DNA of 59,621 nucleotides from Gammaproteobacteria bacterium (GCA_013003425.1 JABDJB010000007.1:1-59621), one strand, 5' to 3'; counted from the first letter of the stretch, positions 43,379-53,707 are shown. A program made the numbers and translations. Notes: generated from the letters alone by a model not told the origin.

Positions 43379-45628
43379 GTGCAGAGTGAACTGAATCTCG
43401 AAGGCGTCGAGCGAATGCCGCTGTCGACATTCGCGGAAAAGGCCTATCTCGATTACTCGATGTACGTCATCCTCGATCGGGCGTTGCCGCACATTGGTGA
43501 CGGCCTCAAACCGGTACAGCGGCGCATTATTTACGCGATGAGCGAGCTCGGGCTGAGTGCCGCCAGCAAGCACAAGAAATCGGCGCGTACAGTTGGTGAC
43601 GTGATTGGCAAATACCATCCGCATGGTGATTCGGCATGCTACGAAGCGATGGTGCACATGGCGCAGCCATTTGCGTTTCGTTACCCGGTTGTAGACGGCC
43701 AGGGCAACTGGGGTTCGCAGGATGACCCCAAGTCTTTTGCCGCGATGCGCTATACCGAGGCGCGGCTTACCCCGTACGCTGGTGTGCTGCTGGCAGAGCT
43801 GGGGCAGGGGACTGTGGACTGGGGGCCGAACTTTGACGGCAGCATGGATGAGCCGCTGTCGCTGCCGGCCCGGCTGCCCAACGTGCTGCTCAATGGCGCT
43901 ACCGGCATTGCTGTTGGTATGTCCACCGACGTGCCGCCGCACAATTTGCGTGAAGTGGTAGATGCAGCAGTGCTGCTGCTGACCAGGCCGCGCTCCACGG
44001 TGGCCGACCTGTGCCGGCATATTCAAGGGCCCGATTTTCCGACCGGCGCCGAAATTATCAGTCCGCCGGAAGATATTCGCCAGATCTATGAAACGGGCAC
44101 CGGCAGCGTGCGGGTGCGGGCCGGTTACCAGCGTGAGGACGATGCAATTGTCATTACCGAGCTGCCACACCAGAGCGCCGGGCCAAAAATACTGGAACAA
44201 ATTGCCGCCCAGATGAATGCAAAGAAACTGCCGCTGGTCGAAGATCTGCGCGATGAATCCGATCATGAAAACCCGACCCGGCTGGTAATTATTCCCAGGT
44301 CACGACGGGTTGATGCCGATGCGCTGATGGCGCATTTGTTTGCGACTACGGATCTGGAGCGTAGCGTGCGCGTCAATATGAACGTGATCGGCCTCGATGG
44401 CCGGCCGGGCGTACGCGATCTGCGCAGCTTGCTGCGCGACTGGCTGACTTTCCGTACTGATGTTGTGCAGCGTCGGCTGCAGTTCCGCCTCGACAAGGTC
44501 GAGCAACGGCTGCATGTGCTCAAGGGCCTGATGACGGCGTTTCTCAATATCGATGAAGTTATCGCCATCATTCGCGAAGAAGAGGAGCCAAAGCCGGTGC
44601 TGATGAAGCAATTCCGGCTGTCGGATATCCAGGCTGAAGCGATTCTCAATCTGCGCCTGCGGAACCTGGCTCGGCTCGAAGAAATCAAGATAAAGGGCGA
44701 GCAGCGCGAGCTGAACAAGGAGCGTAAAGCATTGCAGACCACGCTCGGCAGCAAGGCGCGGCTCAAGACCCAGGTGAAAAAAGAACTGCTTGCCGATGCC
44801 GAGCGATTTGGCGACGAGCGTCGCACCGCAATCGTTGACCGGCCCGCGGCGCAGGCCCTGGACGAGACGAAGCTGGTGCCCAGCGAGCCGGTGACAGTGG
44901 TGTTGTCTGCGCGTGGTTTTGCCCGTGCCGCAAAGGGGCATGAAGTTGATGCTGCCGGCATGTCTTACAAGGCGGGTGACGAGTTCCTGGCGTCGGCCCG
45001 CGGGCGCAGCAACCAGTTCGCGGTATTTCTCGACAGCACAGGTCGCGCCTACAGCGTGGCGGCCCACACGTTGCCATCTGCGCGCGGGCAGGGCGAGCCA
45101 TTATCGGGCAAGTTCAACCCGCCGGAGGGAGCAAGTTTCAGTGGTGTTGCGCTCGGTGATGCGGGCGACAAACTGGTGCTGGCCAGTGGCGCCGGTTATG
45201 GATTCATCGCTACGCTTGGCGACCTGCATTCACGCACCCGCGCCGGCAAACGCGTGCTGAACGTACCGGCACCCACCATCGCCCTCGCGCCGGTGTCGGT
45301 TGCCGGCGATTTTTCATCGCTGTGGCTGGCAGTAGCCAGCAACGAGGGGCGGCTGTTGATATTCCCGCTGGACGAGGTGCCGCAGCTGCCGCGCGGCAAA
45401 GGGCAAAAGCTCATCGGTCTGCCAACGAAGCGGGTCAGGGCCGGTGAAGAGAACATGATCGCAATGGCCGTGATCAACGAGGAGCAGGCGCTGAAAATTA
45501 CCGCAGGCAAACGCACCATGAGCCTGCGACAGCAGGACATGGAACGCTTCGAAGGCAGTCGTGGTTTGCGCGGAGCGCTGCTCCCACGCGGCTGGCGCAA
45601 CGTGCTGCGGCTGGAGGCAGAGGGATAA
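43379..45628 (+). CDS. parC: DNA topoisomerase IV subunit A
   Basis: The protein has 749 aa from a GTG start preceded by GAGGT. The breakage-reunion domain has '[26 protein letters not shown]' and the active-site Tyr in '[15 protein letters not shown]'. The quinolone region '[16 protein letters not shown]' keeps Ser and Glu at the positions of E. coli Ser80/Glu84, so no classical resistance change is seen. The C-terminal part is the short ParC-type beta-pinwheel with degenerate blades, without a GyrA box. It shares a two-way terminator with fimV. Confidence 0.97.
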   Translation: MQSELNLEGVERMPLSTFAEKAYLDYSMYVILDRALPHIGDGLKPVQRRIIYAMSELGLSAASKHKKSARTVGDVIGKYHPHGDSACYEAMVHMAQPFAFRYPVVDGQGNWGSQDDPKSFAAMRYTEARLTPYAGVLLAELGQGTVDWGPNFDGSMDEPLSLPARLPNVLLNGATGIAVGMSTDVPPHNLREVVDAAVLLLTRPRSTVADLCRHIQGPDFPTGAEIISPPEDIRQIYETGTGSVRVRAGYQREDDAIVITELPHQSAGPKILEQIAAQMNAKKLPLVEDLRDESDHENPTRLVIIPRSRRVDADALMAHLFATTDLERSVRVNMNVIGLDGRPGVRDLRSLLRDWLTFRTDVVQRRLQFRLDKVEQRLHVLKGLMTAFLNIDEVIAIIREEEEPKPVLMKQFRLSDIQAEAILNLRLRNLARLEEIKIKGEQRELNKERKALQTTLGSKARLKTQVKKELLADAERFGDERRTAIVDRPAAQALDETKLVPSEPVTVVLSARGFARAAKGHEVDAAGMSYKAGDEFLASARGRSNQFAVFLDSTGRAYSVAAHTLPSARGQGEPLSGKFNPPEGASFSGVALGDAGDKLVLASGAGYGFIATLGDLHSRTRAGKRVLNVPAPTIALAPVSVAGDFSSLWLAVASNEGRLLIFPLDEVPQLPRGKGQKLIGLPTKRVRAGEENMIAMAVINEEQALKITAGKRTMSLRQQDMERFEGSRGLRGALLPRGWRNVLRLEAEG

Positions 45629-45630
45629 AA

Positions 45631-45653
45631 AAACGCCCCGGTGCGGGGCGTTT
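45631..45653. terminator. Bidirectional Rho-independent terminator between parC and fimV
   Basis: A 10-bp perfect stem, AAACGCCCCG (45631-45640) with CGGGGCGTTT (45644-45653), closes a GTG loop. On the minus strand the hairpin is followed by a long U-tract (A-run at 45625-45633), a strong ending for fimV; on the plus strand the stem's own TTT serves parC. Confidence 0.88.
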
Positions 45654-45675
45654 CCTGCAACATTTATCGTCGATG

Positions 45676-47643
45676 TCAGCGCGGGAAGCGAACTACCTTT
45701 GGTTCGTCATCGTCGTCGTCGTCGCCCATTTCATCGTCACCCAATTCAATAGGCAGCGGCGTGTCGTCCGCCGGGTCGCGGTTTTCCAGGTGATAGAACG
45801 ACTCACCCTCGCCCGATGAGCTGACTCCGGCTTCTGCGTCCTCCGCATCGGCGCTTTCGTCCTGGAAATCGACATCTTCCGAATAGGCGCGCTCCAGCAG
45901 TTCGAAATCCACTTCATGCTGGCCGGTCTGTCCGGTGTTGGGCAGCTCCAGATCAAGCCCGTCCGAGACTGCCATTACCTCGACCGTGTTCGAGGTCGGT
46001 TCTTCCGGTTCGGAAACCTCAAAGTCCAGGTCTGGCATCGAGCCCATTTCGACGGTGTAATCGGCTTCAGGTGCGGCCGTGGTCTGCGGCAATTCCATGG
46101 TTGGCGCGGCTTCGGCAGCAGCTGCTGCCGCAGGTGCCACAGCGGCGATACCAATGTCACCACCACCGCTGTCGGTCCCTGACTGGTGCTCGCGTTCTCG
46201 TTCGCGCCGCATCCGGTCAACCTGCACATGACGCTGTACGCCCTCACGGACATCATGATCGTATTCACGCCGCAGGTTACGACGCAGCAGTCCTGCGCCG
46301 GCGACGGCACCAATCAGCAAGCCGGTCAGCAGGCCAACAATCACCCACAGCCAGTTGATACCGCTGGACGGTTGCGAAGCCTCGCCCGGCTGTAGCGCGG
46401 CACGAGTCTGGTTAGCCGCGCTGTCCGGCCGATCCGGCTGGCTCTGCGGTCCCGGTTCAGGTTCGGGCTGCGGCTGCGTGATCTGTGGTTGCGTTACCGC
46501 CGGCGGGACCGGCATGCCCTGCGCGCGCAATTCCATTTTGACGTGCGATTCGCGCAGCAAGGATGTCGTCAGCTGCATAGTCGGTAGCGGCACTGCGGGA
46601 GCGGCAACTTCGGCTGGCGCATCGAGTATTCGGGCAATCCGCTCGGCGACTGGCGGCGCAGCCGGCTGTGCTGGCGCCTGTGCGGGAGCTTCAGCTGTCG
46701 CCGCTTCCGGGCGACGTACTGGTTCCGGTTCGGTCGCCGTTGCTGGCGCTGATTTCACCGTATTGGCACGCTGTGCCTCTGCCGGACGGCTGGATGCAGA
46801 CGAAGCAGGAGATTGCCGCAACTGGCTGGAAACCGCGCTCATGTCGATTTCGCTAAGCTGCGGGATGTAAATTGTCGATCCCTGGCTGATGACGTTCGGG
46901 TTGCCCAGCAGGAAGGCGCCCGGATTGCTGTTAAAAATCTTCTGGGCGATGGGCCAGACGGACCAGTCCGGTCGGCCGGCGACACGGTCCGCAATCGTCG
47001 AGAGCATGTCACCCGGCTGCACCGTGTACCGGCTGCCGGGCTCAATATTGCCGCTGCGTGGCCGGCTGCGCTGCGGCACCCGGTTGCCGGACGGTCCGGC
47101 CGGGCGACTCATTTGACTGGTGCCGGCGCTCACCGGTGCCAGCGTTGCCGGCATGGCCTGCGACGGCGTGGCGATCTCCCCGGCACCCGGCGGATCGACC
47201 ATCACAAGAAAAGTTTTCACCAGCGTCGGTACGCCCGGGCATTTAACCTGCAGCACGAATTCGGTCATTGGCTCGCGGACCGGCTGGGCGGTGGTTACCC
47301 GCAACACCTGTGCATTCATATTGCGCGTCAGTGCCAGACGCAGGCGGCCGGTAGAAGGCAGGTCCCCCGCAGCGCCTGTGGTGCGGAAGCAGCCGCGGCT
47401 CAGGGTTTCGCCGGCGGCCGGTGTGATGAGTATTTCTGCGACCAGGGGCTGTCCCAGCCGGGATAACACGCGGATATCATCGACTGCCAGCGAGTGAGCC
47501 GGCGAGCATGCCAGGAACACGGTGGTAAAAAAGGCGCTGTAAGCGGCTTCCCGGACGCGGTTGTCGAAGAAGCGGCGGACTGCACTGCCGCGCCGCCGGG
47601 CCGGTGTGGGGCGCGTTGTCCGCGCCTTGTGACCTGAAGTCAT
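45676..47643 (-). CDS. fimV: FimV-like peptidoglycan-binding pilus assembly protein
   Basis: The protein has 655 aa from ATG 47643, chosen because GGAGG lies 7-8 bp upstream; ATG 47676 is in frame but has none. The signal peptide is followed by the FimV N-domain ('AVDDIRVLSRLGQPLVAEILITPAAGE'). A LysM module follows ('YTVQPGDMLSTIADRVAGRPDWSVWPIAQKIFNSNPGAFLLGNPNVISQGSTIYIPQ'), then a long Pro/Ala/Gln linker, a transmembrane helix ('WLWVIVGLLTGLLIGAVAGAGLL') and an acidic cytoplasmic tail. FimV organises type IV pilus secretin assembly and adenylate cyclase activation at the pole. The TPR/CyaB-interacting C-terminal domain of Pseudomonas FimV is not visible; the tail ends in a six-Asp tract and 'EPKVVRFPR'. 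Confidence 0.87.
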   Translation of the reverse strand: MTSGHKARTTRPTPARRRGSAVRRFFDNRVREAAYSAFFTTVFLACSPAHSLAVDDIRVLSRLGQPLVAEILITPAAGETLSRGCFRTTGAAGDLPSTGRLRLALTRNMNAQVLRVTTAQPVREPMTEFVLQVKCPGVPTLVKTFLVMVDPPGAGEIATPSQAMPATLAPVSAGTSQMSRPAGPSGNRVPQRSRPRSGNIEPGSRYTVQPGDMLSTIADRVAGRPDWSVWPIAQKIFNSNPGAFLLGNPNVISQGSTIYIPQLSEIDMSAVSSQLRQSPASSASSRPAEAQRANTVKSAPATATEPEPVRRPEAATAEAPAQAPAQPAAPPVAERIARILDAPAEVAAPAVPLPTMQLTTSLLRESHVKMELRAQGMPVPPAVTQPQITQPQPEPEPGPQSQPDRPDSAANQTRAALQPGEASQPSSGINWLWVIVGLLTGLLIGAVAGAGLLRRNLRREYDHDVREGVQRHVQVDRMRREREREHQSGTDSGGGDIGIAAVAPAAAAAAEAAPTMELPQTTAAPEADYTVEMGSMPDLDFEVSEPEEPTSNTVEVMAVSDGLDLELPNTGQTGQHEVDFELLERAYSEDVDFQDESADAEDAEAGVSSSGEGESFYHLENRDPADDTPLPIELGDDEMGDDDDDDEPKVVRFPR

Positions 47644-47750
47644 AGCTGTCGCCTCCCGAATGCGACGGAACACCATTGCACGGCCAAGTGTCCTATTTGG
47701 CGAAGCATAACCAAGCGGTCATAGTGATGCAATGGTTTTCAATCATTTAC

Positions 47751-47780
47751 ATGACATCGATTGGTACCATCGTAGATAAT
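47751..47780 (+). promoter_or_regulatory. Candidate promoter of htpX
   Basis: ATGACA (47751-47756), an 18-bp spacer and GATAAT (47775-47780) lie 30 bp before the htpX ATG; each hexamer matches consensus at 5 of 6. A heat-shock or Cpx-type element was not recognised. Confidence 0.45.
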
Positions 47781-47809
47781 CGACCATCAGCAAAAGTGAG
47801 ACCTGCGTC

Positions 47810-48700
47810 ATGTTTAAGAGAATCTTTCTGTTCGGGCTGACCAATATCGCCGTTCTGGCGGTGCTGGCAGTTGTTGCCAGCCTGTTCGGCGTGGACCGGC
47901 GGATGATGGATGGATCCGGCGGCCTGAACCTTCAGGCCCTGATGGTCTTCTCCCTAATCTGGGGTATGGCCGGCTCGCTGATCTCTCTGGCGTTGTCCAA
48001 ATGGAGCGCCAAGCGCATGACCGGCGCGCACGTAATCGAATCGCCGCGAAATGAAACCGAGCAGTGGCTGGTGAGCACGGTGGAGCGGCAGGCACGCCAG
48101 GCCGGGATAGGAATGCCAGATGTTGCAATTTATGACTCGCCTGAGGTCAATGCTTTTGCCACCGGTGCGCGCCGCAACAGTGCGCTGGTTGCGGTCAGTG
48201 CCGGGCTGCTCAATTCCATGAGCCGCGAAGAGGCCGAGGCGGTACTCGGTCACGAAATCTCACATGTGGCAAACGGCGACATGGTGACGCTGACTCTGTT
48301 GCAGGGCGTACTCAATGCGTTTGTCATTTTCTTCTCGCGCATTGCAGGGCACGTAGTCGATTCAGCACTGCGTGGCGGACGCAGTGGCGGTGGTGGCATC
48401 GGGTACTTTGCCGTTTCCATGCTGATGCAGGTGGTTCTCGGATTTCTTGCCACGATTATCGTGCGCTGGTTTTCCCGCTATCGGGAATTTCGCGCAGATG
48501 CCGGCGGAGCGCAGCTTGCCGGGCGTGACAAGATGATTGGCGCGCTCCGGCGACTGGGTGGTCGTGAGGCCCACGATCTGCCGCAGCAAATGGCCGCAAT
48601 GGGAATTTCCGGCGGTATGCGTGCCGGCTTCAGCCGTTTGTTCAGCACCCACCCGCCCATCACCGAGCGTATCGCGCACCTGCAGCAGCTGCGCCACTAG
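47810..48700 (+). CDS. htpX: Membrane zinc protease HtpX
   Basis: The protein has 296 aa. Two N-terminal transmembrane segments (about 4-25 and 38-60) are followed by the M48 domain with 'AEAVLGHEISHVANGDMVTLTLLQG' (zinc HExxH) and 'RYREFRADAGGAQLAGRDKMIGALRRL' (third zinc ligand Glu). Two more hydrophobic segments lie between. The C-terminus 'FSTHPPITERIAHLQQLRH' is typical. It is an inner-membrane quality-control protease active with FtsH on damaged membrane proteins. Confidence 0.97.
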   Translation: MFKRIFLFGLTNIAVLAVLAVVASLFGVDRRMMDGSGGLNLQALMVFSLIWGMAGSLISLALSKWSAKRMTGAHVIESPRNETEQWLVSTVERQARQAGIGMPDVAIYDSPEVNAFATGARRNSALVAVSAGLLNSMSREEAEAVLGHEISHVANGDMVTLTLLQGVLNAFVIFFSRIAGHVVDSALRGGRSGGGGIGYFAVSMLMQVVLGFLATIIVRWFSRYREFRADAGGAQLAGRDKMIGALRRLGGREAHDLPQQMAAMGISGGMRAGFSRLFSTHPPITERIAHLQQLRH

Positions 48701-48779
48701 AATCCGGTTTTGCCGGCGCCTGCTGTTGGTTACACTGCTCATCAGCAGTCAGCCTAAATAACAACAGAGCAGGCAACAC

Positions 48780-50759
48780 ATGCAGCGCGGAATACCGTGG
48801 CTGGTGCTGGCGGTGCTAGTCGCCGGTGCCGCCCTTCGCTTTTACGGCCTGGCCGAACCCGGCTATCGCAATAACGAGGACTATGCGGTACTCGGCGCGC
48901 AGGCGATCCTGGAAGAGGGGGTCCCGCGGCTCCCATCCGGCGTAATTTATCCGCGGGCGTTGCCATTGTCGTACGGCGTTGCCGCGGTGTTTGTTAGCGC
49001 CGGACAATCAGAGTTCACGGCACGGATTATCCCGGTTGTTTTGTCGGTGTTGTCACTGCTGATCGTCTACTGTCTCGGTCGCCGGGCCTTCGATCCGCAG
49101 GTTGGCCTGACAGCTGCCCTGATCCTTGCGTTTTCGGTCTGGGAGCTGCTGGTGGCGCAAACCGCGCGCATGTACGGGCCGCTGGCGTTTTTCTATCTGT
49201 TGTCGGTCTACCTGGCCTGCCGGGTAGGTTGCGACGACCGACGACGCCTGGGAGTGGCGTTATTTTTCTCTGCCGCATTGACGTCACTCCTCCACCCCAT
49301 GGGAGTAATGTTGCTGCTGCCGCTACTGGTTCTGTTGGTGCCCGGTACCGGCAATGTGCAGAACAAACGATGGCTCGCGGCCGGCATTTTTGCCGTGCTG
49401 CTTGGCTATTTTGGTACGGCGATGTTCGAGCAGCATCATTACGATGCCTGGAATGTGCTGGTCACCGAAAATTTTCCTGAAGCTGCCGCCGGCGCGCCGC
49501 GACCATCCCTGCTTACAGTAATCAATGAGCGCTACCTCGCGCTGGCGCGGGCAGCGGCAGAGTGGTCCGGTATCGCCAGTCCATCAGGCGTGGTTTTTGC
49601 CGCAGCGGTGCTGGCACTTGGCGCCGCAGGCGCAACACGGCGCTTTGCCGGCATCAGCAGCTGGCACTTTTTTGTTGCGTTGGCCCTGATCGTTTTTTTT
49701 GCGGCGCTACAGCAGTTGATGCTGGCTGGTTACTGCCTCGCAGCCTATTTGCTGCTTGCGGGTCGAATCGGGGAGGAGCGCTACCCGCAGCGCGGATTTG
49801 CCCTCGCCGGATTGATCGGTGCCCTTGGCGTGGGGTGGATACTGGCGTCGGGCTTCCTGGCGCCAGACATGTCACTGACAAAAACAGTTCGAACCGTAGC
49901 CGGATATCCGCCAAACTTTCTCGAGCTGTTGGCACGGCCGCAACCACTACTGTTCCTGTTCATGTTGGTCAGTGTCGCAGCCACCGTATTCACCTGGCTG
50001 CAGCGGCGTGACAATGGTTTCGCCGCCATGTACGTGTCTGCTGCATTGATACTGCCGGCTACGGCGCTCGGCGCACACCCGACTGCGCTATACCGGTTTT
50101 TTGAGCGCTATGCTTTTTTTCTGCATGCGTTGTTTGTACTCCTGGCGGCGCACGGTATCTGGGTGCTGGTGCGGTTTGTGCAGGGCCGGTTCGGGCAGGG
50201 TAACAGTGGCTGGGTCACCCGGCCTGCCAGTGCCTGGCTGGCAGTTGCCGGCCTGCTGCTGTTAACTGGCGCGGTTCAGCCTGCTGCATCGTTACGAACT
50301 GTCAATGCAGATTACGGCGCAAATTCGCTGGGACGCTATCATCGTGTCTTCTTCCCTGACCACGCCGGGCCGTCACAGTACGTTTGTCAGCACGCCGGGC
50401 CAGGCGACGTAGTCGTGGCCATGGATGTGCTGGCGCACCATGCATATTGTGCGCGTACGGACTATCATTTCTCCCGTGATTTCAAGGGCGACGCAGAAGG
50501 CTGGATTGGCAGGCGAACCTTGTTCGAGGTGGGCCAGTTCGAGTCTGTCCTTGCTGCCGCGTCTGGCAGGGTCTGGGTGGTGCTGGCAGCACAGCCAATC
50601 CGGCGCATGCGCGACGACGCTGAAATGCAGGAATTTCTTCAATATCTGTCGGACGACTGTTTCAAGCGGGCTTTCCCGGGGCGAGACGGACTATCGGATG
50701 TCTATTTTTACAACGCAGGGTGCCAGCCGGGTGACCGGTCGCGCTCACAGGGTGGATAA
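48780..50759 (+). CDS. GT39/PMT-like polytopic membrane glycosyltransferase
   Basis: The protein has 659 aa with about eleven or twelve hydrophobic segments. The first loop 'ALRFYGLAEPGYRNNEDYAVLGAQAILEEGVPRLPSG' has the acidic pair expected in the catalytic extracytoplasmic loop of PMT/ArnT (GT39) enzymes. 'LLVAQTARMYGPLAFFYLLSVYLACRVG' matches the next conserved segment. A periplasmic C-terminal domain (about 500-659) holds several Cys. Such enzymes transfer a sugar from a polyprenyl-phosphate carrier to lipid or protein; neither donor nor acceptor can be read here. The next gene starts directly at its stop, so the two form an operon. Confidence 0.72.
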   Translation: MQRGIPWLVLAVLVAGAALRFYGLAEPGYRNNEDYAVLGAQAILEEGVPRLPSGVIYPRALPLSYGVAAVFVSAGQSEFTARIIPVVLSVLSLLIVYCLGRRAFDPQVGLTAALILAFSVWELLVAQTARMYGPLAFFYLLSVYLACRVGCDDRRRLGVALFFSAALTSLLHPMGVMLLLPLLVLLVPGTGNVQNKRWLAAGIFAVLLGYFGTAMFEQHHYDAWNVLVTENFPEAAAGAPRPSLLTVINERYLALARAAAEWSGIASPSGVVFAAAVLALGAAGATRRFAGISSWHFFVALALIVFFAALQQLMLAGYCLAAYLLLAGRIGEERYPQRGFALAGLIGALGVGWILASGFLAPDMSLTKTVRTVAGYPPNFLELLARPQPLLFLFMLVSVAATVFTWLQRRDNGFAAMYVSAALILPATALGAHPTALYRFFERYAFFLHALFVLLAAHGIWVLVRFVQGRFGQGNSGWVTRPASAWLAVAGLLLLTGAVQPAASLRTVNADYGANSLGRYHRVFFPDHAGPSQYVCQHAGPGDVVVAMDVLAHHAYCARTDYHFSRDFKGDAEGWIGRRTLFEVGQFESVLAAASGRVWVVLAAQPIRRMRDDAEMQEFLQYLSDDCFKRAFPGRDGLSDVYFYNAGCQPGDRSRSQGG

Positions 50760-51440
50760 ATGCCGTCAAGGTCACTGATCGCCGGTTGGTTACCACTGCT
50801 GCTGGCGCTGGCTGCGTTCGTGGCGGGTATCGTCGCGCTGCTGGTTGCGATGAATAACTACGAAGTCATCGACAAGGGACGTCTCCTGCCGTACACCTCC
50901 GGCTTTATCTACCAGATTCGTTTCTTTGACCAGTTCAATGTCTTTGTCGAACTGGAAAACCGGATCCGGCCGGATTTGCTCAATGTTTATTTTTTGCTGG
51001 GCGTGGCCTTTATTGCACTGACTTACGCAGTGCTGATGCAGTCGTTTGCGCAGCGCCTGGAGATGTGGATGTTTGCCCTGATGTTTGTTGGCATGAGCTA
51101 TCTGGCTGCCGATGAATGGGTTGGTATCCATGAAACGATCGGTCACAACATGCAGTTTCTGACGGCGCTTCCATTCATCAAGCGCCCCGATGACATGATC
51201 GTTCTTCTCTACGCGCTGCCGGCCGGGCTGTATCTGTTATTTTTCTGGCGCAGCATTCTGGCCGCAAGGTGGGCGTCGGCGCTTATGGTCGCTGCATTTT
51301 GCAGTTTCGTTCTGGCGGCTTTGGCCGATGTAGCCGCAATACCGGCCGAGGAACCGCTGGAACTGCTGGCTTCAGCGCTGATTGTCGCCAGCGTGCTGGT
51401 ACTGGGTCTGCACCACACAAGGCGCGCGGCCGGGCACTAG
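50760..51440 (+). CDS. Polytopic membrane protein of unknown function (226 aa)
   Basis: Six hydrophobic segments are visible, for example 'PLLLALAAFVAGIVALLVAM', 'VYFLLGVAFIALTYAVLMQSF', 'WMFALMFVGMSYLAADEWVGIHETIGH', 'LYALPAGLYLLFFW', 'ALMVAAFCSFVLAALADVAAI' and 'LLASALIVASVLVLGL'. The 'DEWVGIHETIGHNMQF' loop with two His is the only striking motif. I recognise no family. The ATG follows the stop of the GT39-like gene without a gap, so the protein may work with it. The stop abuts the fimX stop on the other strand. Confidence 0.7.
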   Translation: MPSRSLIAGWLPLLLALAAFVAGIVALLVAMNNYEVIDKGRLLPYTSGFIYQIRFFDQFNVFVELENRIRPDLLNVYFLLGVAFIALTYAVLMQSFAQRLEMWMFALMFVGMSYLAADEWVGIHETIGHNMQFLTALPFIKRPDDMIVLLYALPAGLYLLFFWRSILAARWASALMVAAFCSFVLAALADVAAIPAEEPLELLASALIVASVLVLGLHHTRRAAGH

Positions 51441-53480
51441 TCAGGCGGTTTCGAGAACGATCTCTTCCGGGCCCTGCACGTAATAGCCCTGGATGAATTC
51501 GACACCAAGCTGCCACAGTACGGCCATCGTATTGGCATCCTCAACCCGCTCGGCAATGGTTTCGATGTTTTTCGCCTTTGCTGATTCAATATAAAGCCGG
51601 ACGCGTTTCTGGATTTCGCGGTTTCGCACCAGCCCTTCCATCAACGAGCCGTCGACCTTGATGTAGTCGGCCGGGACGTGTTCGAGCACCTGCAAAGGCC
51701 GATGGCCGAGTCCAAAATGTTCGATGGCGAACGTACAGCCAAATGCCTTTACCTGCTGCGCCAGTTCCTTGGTTTCCTTGAGGTGCTCTTCGGCATTGTG
51801 CTCGGTAATCTGGAACACGAGCTGCGACGGTGGCACCTTGTACGCTTTGAGCTGCTTGCCGATCCACGGGATCAGCGTGCGATCCGGGATCGACTCTTCG
51901 GACAAGCGTATAAACAGCTGGCTGCCGCGGTCCTTGACACAAAATACGATGGCGTTGCCAATGACCCATCGGTCAATAGTTTTCATCAGCCCGTTCTGGC
52001 GTGCGACCGGCAGAAAGTCACCCGGCATGATTTCCTGACCGTCTTCCCCGGCCATGCGCAGCAGCACGTCAAACATGCGGCGGCTCTTGCCCATCATGCT
52101 GGCAACGGGCTGGAACACCAGCCTGAAGCCGTCCTTCATCAGCGCATGCTTGATCTTCTCCACCGGCACGGCCGGCGCACCACGGTCGATCGAGCCGTCT
52201 TTTTCCAGCATGACCACGCTGTCGCCGCCGGACTCGCGGCCGTCGCGAAATGCGTGTTGTGCCTTGTTCATCAGGGCATTGACATCGTCGCTGTGCGGAT
52301 CGAATTGTGCCAGGCCAACTGTGCAGGTCATCGGTACCGATTTCTCGCCAACTTCGAACACATGGCGTCGTACGCTGCGCATCAGGTCTTCGGCCCACGC
52401 CTGTGCGTCGCGCATGGTTCCGCGTGACAGCAAGACCATAAAAATGTCACCCCCGAACTGGCCGTACAGATCGTTGGGCTTGATCGAGTTCTTCAGCATG
52501 CTCGCCATGTCGAGCATCAGCTGATCACTGACGATCGGGTCGAGTAAATTGCGTGTTTCTTCCATGTCGTCCGGCTTCATGTATGCCAGTACGGTCACGC
52601 CAGGCGCCGCCGGTCCGGTCAGGGTCTCTTCCAGCTTTTCTACAAAATGCTGCCGCAGGAACAAACCGGTTACCGGGTGGCGATGTTCGGCCAGCGCTGG
52701 TGTCACGACCGTTGGTGATTCCGGTTCCATGCTGATACGCACGCACGGCTCGCCCTCGTACTGGCTGTTTTCAATGTCAGCCTGCACGGCCAGACTGCCG
52801 CCGTCGCTGCTTTCCACACGCACTGATACTTTGTGACCCGACCATTTGCCCTGGTTGCAGGCCACCAGCGCACCTTTGATCGCAGCGCGGCTTTCGGGCG
52901 CAAAAACGTCAAGTATGGGTGTGCCAACCAGGTCATCAGCGTCGGCATAGCCAAACAGCTCCAGCCAGGCGGGGTTGATGTTGGCAATGATGCCTTCGGC
53001 CACATAGATGATGCCGTCGGCAGCTTCGTCAATCAGGTTGTCCAGCTGGGTCTGCAGGCCCTTCATTTCGGAACGAGCGGTTTTCAGTTCGCGCAGAGTC
53101 CAGTAAGCGCGCAGCTCGCGCACCGCCACGGCGCTGAGGCGCTGGGGCTCGGTCAGGGTGACCAGGTCCTGGGCACCATCTGCCAGGCAACGCGCGATCT
53201 CTTTTTCCTCAGCCGTGGCGGCAAGTGCAAGAATTGGCAGGCCGGGGCTGGTTCGGTCGCGCACATCGCAGGCGTGGCTGAGCCGATCACTGTCCGCGTC
53301 AATTGAGACCACCACCAGCTGGGCGCGCCCGGTGGAGAGCACGTCCGGCAGCGAGCGGGAATCCTGTACCCACTGGCAGTGGGCGGGCTGCCCGGCGTTG
53401 CGCAGCGAGCGGCTGATAGCCTCGACATCATCCTCGCGCCGGGTCACGACGATTACCGGAATGCCAGACGGCTCGCTCAA
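51441..53480 (-). CDS. fimX: FimX-like protein: REC-PAS-degenerate GGDEF-degenerate EAL
   Basis: The protein has 679 aa from a TTG start with AGGAG 6 bp upstream. Domains in order: a response-regulator-like fold (about 8-125), PAS (about 145-260, '[26 protein letters not shown]'), GGDEF (about 275-430) with 'FGGDIF' instead of GGDEF, and EAL (about 440-675) with 'FDVLLRM' where active enzymes have ExL. Later EAL residues are also replaced ('[33 protein letters not shown]'). Both catalytic sites look dead. FimX of Pseudomonas and Xanthomonas has this same layout and binds c-di-GMP to drive type IV pilus assembly and twitching. Together with fimV nearby, this suggests a piliated organism. Confidence 0.85.
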   Translation of the reverse strand: MSEPSGIPVIVVTRREDDVEAISRSLRNAGQPAHCQWVQDSRSLPDVLSTGRAQLVVVSIDADSDRLSHACDVRDRTSPGLPILALAATAEEKEIARCLADGAQDLVTLTEPQRLSAVAVRELRAYWTLRELKTARSEMKGLQTQLDNLIDEAADGIIYVAEGIIANINPAWLELFGYADADDLVGTPILDVFAPESRAAIKGALVACNQGKWSGHKVSVRVESSDGGSLAVQADIENSQYEGEPCVRISMEPESPTVVTPALAEHRHPVTGLFLRQHFVEKLEETLTGPAAPGVTVLAYMKPDDMEETRNLLDPIVSDQLMLDMASMLKNSIKPNDLYGQFGGDIFMVLLSRGTMRDAQAWAEDLMRSVRRHVFEVGEKSVPMTCTVGLAQFDPHSDDVNALMNKAQHAFRDGRESGGDSVVMLEKDGSIDRGAPAVPVEKIKHALMKDGFRLVFQPVASMMGKSRRMFDVLLRMAGEDGQEIMPGDFLPVARQNGLMKTIDRWVIGNAIVFCVKDRGSQLFIRLSEESIPDRTLIPWIGKQLKAYKVPPSQLVFQITEHNAEEHLKETKELAQQVKAFGCTFAIEHFGLGHRPLQVLEHVPADYIKVDGSLMEGLVRNREIQKRVRLYIESAKAKNIETIAERVEDANTMAVLWQLGVEFIQGYYVQGPEEIVLETA

Positions 53481-53642
53481 TTCAGGCTCCTACGGTACAG
53501 GTTGGGCGGCGATATCATAACGCGGATGCGGGCCGGAAATGCGTGACGGGTCGCGGTTTTTACCAGTCAACGGTTGTTTTCGACCCCCCGGCGCCCGGTG
53601 CCCGCATCCGGGTGAACTGTGGCCTATACATCGACCGGAGCG

Positions 53643-53671
53643 GTTACAGCTTGAGCGCCAGCGGGTATGAT
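53643..53671 (+). promoter_or_regulatory. Candidate promoter of efp
   Basis: GTTACA (53643-53648), a 17-bp spacer and TATGAT (53666-53671) lie in the 233-bp gap between the fimX and efp starts. The rest of the gap shows no conserved frame or other element apart from the hairpin described next. Confidence 0.35.
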
Positions 53672-53707
53672 GGCTGGCTTTGGCCCGCGGCTGGCCCGCT
53701 TTTTTTT
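53660..53707 (+). promoter_or_regulatory. Hairpin and T8 tract directly before efp
   Basis: AGCGGG (53660-53665) can pair with CCCGCT (53695-53700), and eight T follow (53700-53707), six bases before the efp ATG. It has the shape of an intrinsic terminator or attenuator, but the loop is long with little extra pairing, and the candidate -10 lies within it. Only one of the two readings can be right. Confidence 0.3.

Noticed and set aside
45702-45730. Short tandem GTC repeat as a CRISPR or phase-variable element
   Set aside because: It codes an in-frame Asp tract in FimV; no spacers, and copy changes of 3 bp would not shift the frame.
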